62,726 nt of DNA. Source: CAYSLC01 sp964431545. Lineage in GTDB: Bacteria; Desulfobacterota; Desulfobacteria; Desulfobacterales; JAABSP01. The position numbers were made by a program, and so were the translations under genes. The number at the start of each line of letters is the position of its first letter. Within the stretch, counting starts at the first letter, position 1. A model generated the notes under the pieces. It saw only the letters and a program-made list of their open reading frames with translations, was not told the DNA's origin and made no database searches. Positions 27,006 to 34,072 of the stretch are shown one piece after another. The stretch lies in assembly GCA_964431545.1 (NCBI GenBank), contig CAYSLC010000004.1, positions 1-62,726 on the forward strand, written 5' to 3'.

Positions 27006-28241
27006 ATGGGACCGAAGCGGGCCGGAAGATTTTGGATCCTGCTTGTAACTTTTCTCCTGATTGGGACTGGATGGGACGGTTCCGCCGCCGCAGAGGGGCG
27101 GGGAAGGAGGGATATGGAAGCACTCGCTGAAAGCAATCGACGGTTCACGGTCGATCTCCACCGGCGCCTCGCGGGCAGGGAGGAAAACCTCGCCCTGTCG
27201 CCATACAGCATCCGGTCGGCTCTGGTCATGGCCTACCAGGGGGCCCGGGGGGAGACCCGACGTCAGATGGCCGATGTCCTCATTCTCCCTGGGGACGCGG
27301 ACCGGCTCAACCAGGCCGTATCCCGGCTTTCGGGCCACCTTACCGGGCTCGACGACCGCCCCGGCATCCGGCTGGCGGCGGCCAATGGGCTGTGGGCGGC
27401 GGAGACGCTCGATCTCCACCCCTCCTTTTCATCGGCCCTGAAGACCCATTACGGCGGGGGGATGAACCGGGTCGATTTCGAAAACGCGGCCGATGCGGCC
27501 CGCCGGCAAATCAACGCCTGGGTCGAGGAGCGGACCCACGGCCGAATAAAGGATCTCCTCTCCCCCGCAATGGTCGATGCGCTGACCCGTCTGATCCTCA
27601 CCAATGCCGTCTGGTTCAAGGGGGATTGGGCCCATCCATTCCCGGAGACGGAGACCCGGGAGGCGCCCTTCTGGCGGACCGCCGCCGAATCGGTCCCGGT
27701 CCCCATGATGGTCCAGTCCCGGCGGTTTCCATATGGCGAGGAGGCCGGGGTTCAGGTTCTGGAACTGCCCTATCGAGGGGGTGAGATCTCCATGGTCATC
27801 CTGCTCCCCAGAGAGCGGGAGGGGCTTGGAGCGTTGGAAAGCCGACTGCGCGCGGATCTGCTGGAGGCGTGGATGTCGGGGTTGGCCGAACAGCAGGTCC
27901 GTGTCCATTTGCCCCGATTCACGGTGACCGGTCGGTTCGAACTCTCCCAGGTCCTTTCCGACATGGGGATGGATCGGGCTTTCACCAACGCGGATTTCAC
28001 CGGAATCACGGACGAAAAACCTCTCGCCATCTCGGCGGTGGTCCACCAGGCGTTCGTCGGCGTCGGCGAGGCGGGGACCGAGGCCGGCGCGGCCACGGCG
28101 GTGGTCATGAGCCGGGGAGGCCTTTCCCGGGTGCCCCCGGTGGAGTTCCGGGCGGATCATCCCTTCCTGTTCCTCATCCGGGAAAAGCGGTGGGGAACCA
28201 TCCTGTTCATCGGGCGTGTCGGCAGGCCCGTGGATTTCTGA
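27006..28241 (+). CDS. Secreted serpin (serine protease inhibitor)
   Basis: The 411-residue protein has a signal peptide (WILLVTFLLIGTG, cleavage near AAA at about 30) and a full serpin fold: SPYSIRSALVMAYQGARGETRRQM, LILTNAVWFKGDWAHPF, and the hinge GEAGTEAGAATAVV with small residues at P12-P9, as needed for inhibitory loop insertion. The reactive loop continues through MSRGGLSRVPP and joins DHPFLFLIRE. P1 is not certain; an arginine is possible. It probably protects the cell against host, grazer or competitor proteases in the periplasm or outside. RBS AGGGAGA precedes the ATG. Confidence 0.93.
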   Translation: MGPKRAGRFWILLVTFLLIGTGWDGSAAAEGRGRRDMEALAESNRRFTVDLHRRLAGREENLALSPYSIRSALVMAYQGARGETRRQMADVLILPGDADRLNQAVSRLSGHLTGLDDRPGIRLAAANGLWAAETLDLHPSFSSALKTHYGGGMNRVDFENAADAARRQINAWVEERTHGRIKDLLSPAMVDALTRLILTNAVWFKGDWAHPFPETETREAPFWRTAAESVPVPMMVQSRRFPYGEEAGVQVLELPYRGGEISMVILLPREREGLGALESRLRADLLEAWMSGLAEQQVRVHLPRFTVTGRFELSQVLSDMGMDRAFTNADFTGITDEKPLAISAVVHQAFVGVGEAGTEAGAATAVVMSRGGLSRVPPVEFRADHPFLFLIREKRWGTILFIGRVGRPVDF

Positions 28242-28697
28242 TCCTTCACCGCCGGGTCCATCCCCCGGCTCGGTCCAGGAATGCGGTATTTCCTGCCCCT
28301 GGATTGCGCCAAATCCACAATCGGAACGCGCCCTTTCCCCATAAAAGAAGTTTCATCTCATAGATTTCCGTCTCGCTCCATCGGGCCGCCGCGTGAATTG
28401 GAAGCCGAAAACTGCGGACTAAAAGACCCGTATCGAAAAAGGTATTAAAATCGTTAATATGTTTTCAAGATTCCATTGAAAAAAACCATGGCTGTCGGGA
28501 ATGTCAAAAATGATAAGTTTCTTAATTATATCAATTCCATAGTTGGGTCTGTAGGAAAAAACGAACACTTTCTGGTATATATTTTGCTAAAATTTCCCGC
28601 AGGTTGTCCTTGGCCTGTAAATGGCCGGCAAGGAGCGGCCTTTCGGCGTCGCCGAGAGGTGATTTTCAATCCACAGAGAGAAATGGAGGACATGAGT
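28242..28697. other. AT-richer intergenic region with 5' UTR hairpins
   Basis: This 456-base region is clearly poorer in GC than its neighbours between about 28320 and 28600. An in-frame ATG at 28476 could extend the lipoprotein, but the signal peptide argues against it. Its last part (28608-28659) folds into two hairpins listed separately. No tRNA or recognisable riboswitch class is seen. Confidence 0.5.
28608..28659 (+). promoter_or_regulatory. Two consecutive hairpins in the lipoprotein leader
   Basis: Hairpin 1 pairs CCTTG (28608-28612) with CAAGG (28629-28633), with further CC/GG pairs inside. Hairpin 2 pairs nine bases CCTTTCGGC (28639-28647) with GCCGAGAGG (28651-28659), including one wobble and a 3-base loop. 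They sit 25 to 39 bases before the ribosome-binding site. They might control mRNA stability or translation; no known riboswitch consensus is matched by eye. Confidence 0.4.
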
Positions 28698-30964
28698 ATG
28701 AGGAACAGCGGGAGTGGATCGATGGGTGCGTCTTTTAGAGGGATCGGTCTGGTGGTGTCCATGGTCCTGGTGGCCATGCTGGCGATCGGATGCGATGATT
28801 CCGAGAATCTGCCCGAAACAACCCTGGCGCCGGTGAAACAAGGGGCGTTTCTGGACAGCGCCGTGGCCGGTCTCGAGTATTCCACCGCAACCTTCTCGGG
28901 CGTGACCGGTGAAAACGGGGAGTTCTTCTATCGGGAAGGGGAGATTGTCACCTTCTTCATCGGGGGGATCGTTTTAGGCGATGCAGCGGGTGAACCGATC
29001 GTCACCCCGGTCGATCTGGTCGAGGATGCCGAGGATGAGGACCACCCCGTGGTAACCAACATCACCCGGTTTCTGTTGACCATCGACAACGACGCCGAAC
29101 CGGAAAACGGTATCGTCATCACCGAGGAGGTGCGGACCTATGCCTTGAATCTCTCCATCAACTTCAATGTGGAGGTGACCGAGTTCGAAACAGATCCTGT
29201 AGTGGAGGAGACCGTCGCGGGCATGACGGCGCTGACCGTCGTCGGGATGCGGAACCTGGTGGTGGCGGCCGTGGCCCAGTACCATCTGGATCAAACGTTG
29301 GATGTGATCGAGGGTACCGAAGGCGAGGAGGAGATCCCCGGCGACAGCATTACCACCGACAACGGATTCATCGTCGAACTCACGGGGGTTTCCTATGAGG
29401 AGGAGACCACCGTATTGACCTACAAGGTTGTGGAGACCCCGGACGCCAAGGATCTCAGCAACTGGGTTCTCGCGCTTCCCGATTGTGTCACCGTGGTGGA
29501 GGATGCCACCACCGCCGGATTCGAACTTGTGGCCCCCGATCCCAATGCCGGTCTCAACGGGATCAAGTGGGAGGTGACGGATGCCTTCGATTCCGGGGAG
29601 TTCGTCCTGGTGTTGGAAGGCCTCTGGGAGGTCGGCGAAGTGGAAGTGGCCACCAAGGCCGGAGACGAGGTTCCGATCGCCCTGGTGGCCGGACCGAGCT
29701 GTGAAGTCGCGGAGCCCGATGAGGAGGATGACGACGGCGAGGAGCCGGAAGGGCCGCCGGAGAGCGTGGACTTGGAAAACGGCTTCCAGATCACGCTGAC
29801 GGGTTTCGAAGTCGTGGACAACACAACCGTTTTGACCTATTCCGTGATCGAGCTGGAGGGCGCCCCCCATGACCTGAGCAACTGGGTCCTGGGACTGCCG
29901 GACTGCGAGGGGCTGGCCGTCCTCTCGGCTTCCCCCGAAGGGTACGAGGTGAAGACCCCGGAGAATCCGGACCCCAACGCCGGGATCGCAGGCGTCAAAT
30001 GGCAGACGGGTGCCGATTTCGTGGAAGGCACATTTACCGTCACCCTGGAGGGTGAATGGGAGATGGGCACCATCATGGTGGCCGCCAAAGCCGGCACCAG
30101 TGTGGAACTGGAAGAGATCGCCGGTCCNNNNNNNNNNNNNNNNNNNNNNNNNNNNNNNNNNNNNNNNNNNNNNNNNNNNNNNNNNNNNNNNNNNNNNNNN
30201 NNNNNNNNNNNNNNNNNNNNNNNNNNNTCATGGTGGCCGCCAAAGCCGGCACCAGTGTGGAACTGGAAGAGATCGCCGGTCCCGCCTGTGAGGCCGATGG
30301 CGGAGACGACGACGGCTCCATGGGAACCGTGGAGCTGAACGGCGTCATGATCGATTTTATGGGCGTCGTGTATACCGAAACCACCACCACCCTCACCTAT
30401 TACGTGAGTGAGCCTGTGGGCGAGGATGCCAATCTCGACGCCTGGACCATCGAACTGCCAAACTGCGTGGAGGTTGCCGCCACACCCGAAGGGGTCGAGG
30501 TGACCGTCGGGGCCGAGTTTACGTCCATCGAGTTCCAGTTGACCGAGTCCTTTGTGGTCGGTGGCTTCAGCATCACCTTCGAGGGCCTATGGGAGGTCGG
30601 CATGGTCTCTCTCACAGCCTCCATCGGCGAGGAGTCTCCGGGGGCCCAGATCATCGGCCTGAGTTGCGAGGAGTATGTGCCGTCCGATGATGACGGAGAC
30701 GACGACGGAGATGAGGATGGAGACGACGACGGAGATGAGGGTGACGGAAAGGTGAAACTCTGCCACAACGGCCATACCATTGAAGTCGCCCAGCCTGCCG
30801 TGGAGGCCCACCTTGCCCATGGAGACACCTTAGGCCCCTGTGATCAAGGGGATGGCGACTCCGATGGTGATACCGACGGAGACTCCGACGGTGATTCGGG
30901 TGATGACGATTCCGATGATGATGACGGGGATGACGACGGCGACGATGACGATGATGATGATTAA
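28698..30964 (+). CDS. Large acidic repeat lipoprotein with an Asp-rich tail (interrupted by assembly gap)
   Basis: ATG 28698 lies 7 bases after GGAGGA. A lipoprotein signal leads to a lipobox LAIGC (Cys 32). Two full repeats of about 120 residues (about 217-345 and 352-480 in the merged protein) share ETTVLTYKV/NTTVLTYSV, DLSNWVL and LPDC motifs and a final Cys. A third divergent repeat (LTYYVSE, ELPNC, SFVVGGFSITFEGLWEVG) follows after the gap. Next come Asp/Gly-rich linkers, a Cys-His module (VKLCHNGHTI through AHLAHGDTLGPC) and an Asp/Ser/Gly tail ending at TAA 30964. If the N run and one 55-base copy are removed, one frame of 703 residues results. Function unknown; a surface calcium-binding role is plausible. 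Confidence 0.75.
30073..30127 (+). repeat. 55-base sequence, left copy flanking the N gap
   Basis: Identical base for base to 30228-30282 on the other side of the gap, and it ends exactly where the N run begins. It encodes the end of lipoprotein repeat 2 (MVAAKAGTSVELEEIAG). Confidence 0.97.
30128..30227. other. Run of exactly 100 N (scaffold gap)
   Basis: A round-number gap, usually a placeholder for unknown length. The same 55 bases flank both sides. Because 100 is not a multiple of 3, the apparent frame changes across it; this should not be read as a frameshift. Confidence 0.99.
30228..30282 (+). repeat. 55-base sequence, right copy flanking the N gap
   Basis: Exact duplicate of 30073-30127, beginning at the first base after the N run. 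Continuing from this copy, the frame stays open through GPACEADGG into the third repeat. Confidence 0.97.
30695..30742 (+). repeat. 24-base tandem repeat encoding Asp-Gly-rich linker
   Basis: The 22-base string starting GGAGACGACGACGGAG occurs at 30695-30716 and again at 30719-30740, a period of 24 bases. It codes for the DDDGDEDG linker of the lipoprotein. Similar Asp-rich low-complexity coding follows at 30850-30960. Confidence 0.85.
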
Positions 30965-30985
30965 CTAACGGCTACATCATGAGGG

Positions 30986-31067
30986 CTTCGGACTACGGTC
31001 CGAAGGTTCAAATGAAATGAATCCGCATGGGCCCCGGGTGACGAGAAGCCATCCGGGGCTTTTTTTT
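30986..31067 (+). terminator. Hairpin plus rho-independent terminator after the lipoprotein
   Basis: A perfect 8-bp stem CTTCGGAC/GTCCGAAG with a 4-base loop lies at 30986-31005. A terminator hairpin follows (GCCCCGG at 31031-31037 paired with CCGGGGC at 31053-31059) with a run of eight T from 31060. The second is the likely stop signal; the first may stabilise the 3' end. Confidence 0.85.
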
Positions 31068-31170
31068 ATTTTCTTTTCCGCAATCTCTGACAACATTTCG
31101 AAAGCGGAAAAGCTGCCAATAGTTGGAACATGCTGGTGCCACGCTGATCCGGTGAAGATGGTCGGATTTT

Positions 31171-31305
31171 ATGACGAATGACACCGGAACATCTCAGGGC
31201 GCCGGATTTGTTTTGACCAAGACCGGGGAGATCCTGAAGGTTGCGACGAAGCGGAGACCGCATTTCAAACCGGTCCGTGAACTGGTTGAAAGGATGGATC
31301 GATGA
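31171..31305 (+). CDS. Possible 44-residue ORF
   Basis: Reads MTNDTGTSQGAG and ends ELVERMDR. It has an ATG but only a weak ribosome-binding site. An in-frame stop at 31153 sets the upstream limit. Its end overlaps the next tiny ORF by 4 bases (ATGA). No family is recognised; it could be a degraded fragment of the mobile region or chance. Confidence 0.2.
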   Translation: MTNDTGTSQGAGFVLTKTGEILKVATKRRPHFKPVRELVERMDR

Positions 31306-31451
31306 TCGAGTGGGAGCCGACCCTTTTCCAGATCGGCAAACCGTTCCCAGGTGACATCGGGGACCCAAGGATCGAGAGATCGAGAATGGAGCTGATCAGC
31401 CGGACCCCCATGATCATCTCCAACTCGACGGTCGGATCATCCGTGGACTGA
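31302..31451 (+). CDS. Possible 49-residue ORF, coupled to the preceding one
   Basis: Reads MIEWEPTLFQIGKPF and ends STVGSSVD. AAAGGAT lies 7 or so bases upstream of the ATG. The ATGA overlap with the upstream ORF is the only sign that the pair is real. No family is recognised. Confidence 0.22.
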   Translation: MIEWEPTLFQIGKPFPGDIGDPRIERSRMELISRTPMIISNSTVGSSVD

Positions 31452-31506
31452 GGTGACACCGTGGTCCTTCCGGTACCTCAACCATTGGGGTACCGGTACC
31501 GGTTCG

Positions 31507-31815
31507 CTATGAAATGATTTTGGCGAGTTGCTCTTTGGGGATGTCGAGATTGAGGAGGGATCGGATCAGGAGGTCAACGGAGACGGACGGATCCCCCTTC
31601 TCCATCTTCGCTACACGGGACTGGCTGGTCTTCAACCGCCTTGCAAGTTCCGCTTGCGTGATCTGCTTTTGCCTCCTCTGTTCAGACAGGGCGTTGCTCA
31701 GTGCCAACTTCACCTCGATATAGCTGGATTCCGCTTCGCTCAACCCGAGGAACTCATCGACGGATCCGACAATCCATCCCTTATCTTCAAGCCGTTTTTG
31801 TTTTTGTGCCTTCAT
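31507..31815 (-). CDS. XRE-family HTH antitoxin (HigA-like)
   Basis: The 102-residue protein has a helix-turn-helix at about residues 47-95: RQKQITQAELARRLKTSQSRVAKMEKG. It lies downstream of and overlaps (ATGA) the toxin gene, the reversed order typical of HigBA. It is expected to neutralise the toxin and repress the operon. Confidence 0.87.
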   Translation of the reverse strand: MKAQKQKRLEDKGWIVGSVDEFLGLSEAESSYIEVKLALSNALSEQRRQKQITQAELARRLKTSQSRVAKMEKGDPSVSVDLLIRSLLNLDIPKEQLAKIIS

Positions 31816-32153
31816 TCGTCTGTCTCCAGATCATAGGATGTGATTCTTTCCTTGCATGCATCGATAACATGGCGTGGTGTTTTGTTCGTTTTCTTTTCGA
31901 AGACCTCCAAAAGAACGATGGCGTCGGAATCGATACGGTAGATGATACGCCAAGCTTTTCCCCTGTCATTTATTCGGAGTTCATGGCAACGTTTCCCGAT
32001 GGATGGCATCGGCTTTGAGTGGGGCATTTGTAGGGCATCACCCTTTTGAATCCGCCGTAGCAGATACCCTGCATGGATGCGGGCTGATGTGGAAAACGGC
32101 GGCGTGGTGATCTCGCCTTTAAGCCATACCAGGGGTTTCTGCGTGGGTTCCAT
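31812..32153 (-). CDS. RelE/HigB-like (Gp49/DUF891) toxin
   Basis: The 113-residue protein has the family features SARIHAGYLLRRIQKGD, SIGKRCHELRINDRGKAWRIIYRI and LLEVFEKKTNKTP. Members are ribosome-dependent mRNA nucleases. It is the first gene of the leftward pair and overlaps the antitoxin by 4 bases. The AT-rich region to the right is the probable promoter. Confidence 0.86.
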   Translation of the reverse strand: MEPTQKPLVWLKGEITTPPFSTSARIHAGYLLRRIQKGDALQMPHSKPMPSIGKRCHELRINDRGKAWRIIYRIDSDAIVLLEVFEKKTNKTPRHVIDACKERITSYDLETDE

Positions 32154-32410
32154 CCTTTAACCATTATGCCATATCTGACATAAAATCAACCATCGATGGA
32201 TTCGAGTCGGCGGAAAACCCACAGCAGAAACCCAAGGTTGAATTTTATGTTTTATAGAAAAGATAAAATTCAACTAATAACGGATTTGTAAATCATATCA
32301 AGTTGATAAATCGAAAACCCGATGGGGGTTGATTTTTTCCTCGATTTTAAATTTTATGTTTAATATTTCTCTAACGAGTTACATAAAATTCAATCAAGGG
32401 GAAGGGCGAC
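32154..32410. other. AT-rich region with a repeated 12-bp element upstream of the integrase
   Basis: This divergent gap between the toxin and the integrase remnant is far richer in AT than the rest of the window. It carries several copies of an ACATAAAATTCAAC-like element in both orientations: about 32179 (one base shorter), 32261-32274, 32381-32394, and inverted at 32237-32250 and about 32350-32360. The copies GTTGAATTTTAT (32237-32248) and ATAAAATTCAAC (32263-32274) form a perfect 12-bp inverted repeat. They look like binding sites, possibly integrase arm-type sites or toxin-antitoxin operators. Confidence 0.6.
32237..32274. repeat. Perfect 12-bp inverted repeat
   Basis: GTTGAATTTTAT at 32237-32248 and its exact reverse complement at 32263-32274, with 14 bases between. 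Further single copies occur at about 32179, 32350 and 32383. Confidence 0.9.
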
Positions 32411-33211
32411 ATGGCAAAAATGGGAAATCCGAAGGGCAATCCGGGGAACAATCCAAAGAAGGGAAGCTCCTTTTTCATCGAACCGATCCGGGACAAGAAA
32501 GACCTCAACCGGATCGAACGTGCGCTGAGGGGGGAGCCCCGGAACCATCTCCTCTTTGTGATGGGGGTGGAGAACGGCATCCGGACCGGGGACCTGTTGA
32601 AGCTGAAGGTCGGCCAGGTCCGGAACCTGAAGGTCGGGGGAAAGATCTACATCAAGGAGGGGAAGACCGGGAAGAAAAACTGGATCGGCATCACACCGGA
32701 GATCCACAAGTCCCTCCTGGCATACCTGGAAGCCCTGCAACCCTCCGATGATGATTACCTCTTTCCATCCCGAAAAGGGGATGGACCTTTGAGCACTACC
32801 GCTGTAAACCAGTTGATAAAGAAATGGACGGCGGAACACGCCAAGCTGAAGGGGTCCTTCGGGGCCCACACCCTGCGGAAGACCTGGGGCTTTCATAAAA
32901 GGATGGCGGGGGTCAGTTGGGCGAACGCCATGAAGGTCAAGGAAGCGATCGAGGCCAAGCTGAAGCTTGGGGACCTCGGCCTCCTGGAGAAGAAAGAAAG
33001 CCCGAAAGAACTGGAACAGATGACCTTCCGCTTCCGGCGGGGTGTTTCGAACAGTCAGGTTGATATCGTGAAGAACGTGGCCAGCGGCGTGTTCAACTAT
33101 GCGGTCGAGGATGATGTGATTGAGTCGAACCCCTGCAACGGGCTTGGAGACGCCAAGTGCGCGCGTAGGAGGAACGCCAACGCCTTCCATATGCCACTTG
33201 GCTTTGAATGA
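32411..33211 (+). pseudogene. Chimeric tyrosine recombinase remnant (no catalytic Tyr)
   Basis: The 266-residue frame has AAGGGG before ATG. Residues 22-170 match the catalytic domain of short single-domain integrases: NGIRTGDLLKLKVGQV (Arg 58), a lysine on the beta turn (KEGKTGKK) and AHTLRKTWGFHK (His 153, Arg 156). The expected LGHSS..TTxxY end with the nucleophilic Tyr is missing. From about residue 171 the text changes to VKEAIEAKLKLGDLG and then VKNVASGVFNYAVEDDVIESNPC, which resemble the N-terminal arm/core-binding domain of a different integrase. It looks like an in-frame deletion joining two integrase genes, and is probably inactive. Confidence 0.8.
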
Positions 33212-33231
33212 AGGGCTGATCTTTCAGAAAT

Positions 33232-33271
33232 AAAAAAAGCCCGTCGGATGCTACGAACATCCGACGGGCTT
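33232..33271 (-). terminator. Minus-strand terminator with a perfect 14-bp stem
   Basis: AAGCCCGTCGGATG (33237-33250) pairs exactly with CATCCGACGGGCTT (33258-33271) around a 7-base loop. The A tract at 33232-33238 becomes a T tract on the minus strand, so it acts on leftward transcripts, perhaps from tRNA-Leu. Confidence 0.8.
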
Positions 33272-33317
33272 AGGAAGTTCTACCCGAGAGGAGCGGATAG
33301 CACAGCCGATAAATGGT

Positions 33318-33344
33318 GTCGATTATAGGCGCCGTCTATTCGAC
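33318..33344. repeat. 27-bp imperfect inverted repeat between opposed terminators
   Basis: GTCGATTATAG (33318-33328) faces CTATTCGAC (33336-33344) across a 7-base centre. The size and layout resemble a recombinase core site, but a simple hairpin is equally possible. Confidence 0.35.
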
Positions 33345-33349
33345 TGTCA

Positions 33350-33389
33350 CGCCCCTATCGGATGCTTCCCGGTAGGGGCGTTTTTTTTT
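33350..33389 (+). terminator. Plus-strand rho-independent terminator
   Basis: CGCCCCTATCGG (33350-33361) pairs with CCGGTAGGGGCG (33369-33380), with a single mismatch, and nine T follow (33381-33389). It ends rightward transcription from the integrase remnant before tRNA-Leu. Confidence 0.88.
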
Positions 33390-33479
33390 AGCGCCATTAC
33401 ATGCACCCAAACGCACCCTATCCGCACCCGATCTTTGACAAAAAAGCTAAACCGTTGACAATTTTGCGTTATTTTTTAT

Positions 33480-33566
33480 TGGTGCCGAAGGCCGGACTTG
33501 AACCGGCACGGGCGTGGCCCACTACCCCCTCAAGATAGCGTGTCTACCAATTTCCACCACTTCGGC
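33480..33566 (-). tRNA. tRNA-Leu (anticodon GAG)
   Basis: An 87-base type II tRNA with acceptor stem GCCGAAG/CTTCGGC, anticodon stem CTATC/GGTAG around TTGAGGG (anticodon GAG), a long variable arm and T arm GCCGG-TTCAAGT-CCGGC. CCA is encoded. It lies 3' of secG on the same strand, and the integrase remnant ends 269 bases away, so its 3' end may once have been an attachment site. Confidence 0.95.
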
Positions 33567-33589
33567 ACAGGCATTGATCGTTGAATCCG

Positions 33590-34030
33590 TTACTCCGGAG
33601 CTGATTCCGCCGGTGGCGCCGATGACGGCCCGGTATCCGCCGACGGCGATCTTTCATCGGATGTCGTTACAGGGACGGTTTCGGCGGTCGTCGCGGCCGT
33701 TTCTCTGTTTCCCTCGTCTTCGGCCTCCGTCGTTCCGGTGGGTACGGCGGCCGAGTCCTCGGCGGCCGGCGGTGTTTCCATCATGATGGAGCTTCCCGAC
33801 CGGTTGCTCGACAGGTACGCCAGGCTCAAGGAGGTCAACATGAAGATGACGGCGGCGGCGGTGGTCGCCTTGCTGAGAAAGGTCGACGCCCCCGTACTGC
33901 CGAAGAGCGTCTGGCTGGAACCTCCGCCGAACGCGGCACCCATGTCCGCCCCTTTCCCGGTCTGAAGGAGGACGATCAGGATAAGCGCGATACAGACGAT
34001 GATATGGACAACAATCAGAACGAGCGTCAT
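33590..34030 (-). CDS. secG: Preprotein translocase subunit SecG
   Basis: Small membrane subunit of the SecYEG translocon. It has two transmembrane segments (about 2-22 and 55-73), between which sits LLQTGKGADMGAAFGGGSSQTLFG, the family signature. The protein is 146 residues, longer than most (about 75-110), because of an Ala/Thr/Glu/Ser-rich tail from about residue 80. It follows tpiA, a common arrangement. Confidence 0.95.
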   Translation of the reverse strand: MTLVLIVVHIIVCIALILIVLLQTGKGADMGAAFGGGSSQTLFGSTGASTFLSKATTAAAVIFMLTSLSLAYLSSNRSGSSIMMETPPAAEDSAAVPTGTTEAEDEGNRETAATTAETVPVTTSDERSPSADTGPSSAPPAESAPE

Positions 34031-34072
34031 GGAAAATATCTTGTTTCCGGCAAAAAATTAAAAATTCGGGGC

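Larger units (their letters stand above)
31068..31506. other. Intergenic stretch with two tiny candidate ORFs
   Basis: Between the lipoprotein terminator and the toxin-antitoxin pair. Apart from the two weak ORFs at 31171-31305 and 31302-31451, it contains an inverted GGTACC arrangement near 31470-31500 (GGTACC then GGGTACCGGTACC), possibly an operator or the remains of one. No RNA gene is recognised. Confidence 0.4.

Noticed and set aside
28476..28697. Upstream extension of the lipoprotein from ATG 28476
   Set aside because: It would bury the lipoprotein signal peptide 74 residues inside the protein, and the GGAGGA at 28685 supports ATG 28698.
30128..30227. Apparent frameshift in the lipoprotein across the N gap
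   Set aside because: The shift comes from the arbitrary length of 100 N. Using the flanking 55-base duplicate as the join keeps the frame open.
33435..33482. Two TTGACA hexamers spaced 20 bases apart upstream of the tRNA-Leu 3' end
   Set aside because: They point into the antisense of the tRNA and lack a good -10; probably chance in an AT-rich spacer.
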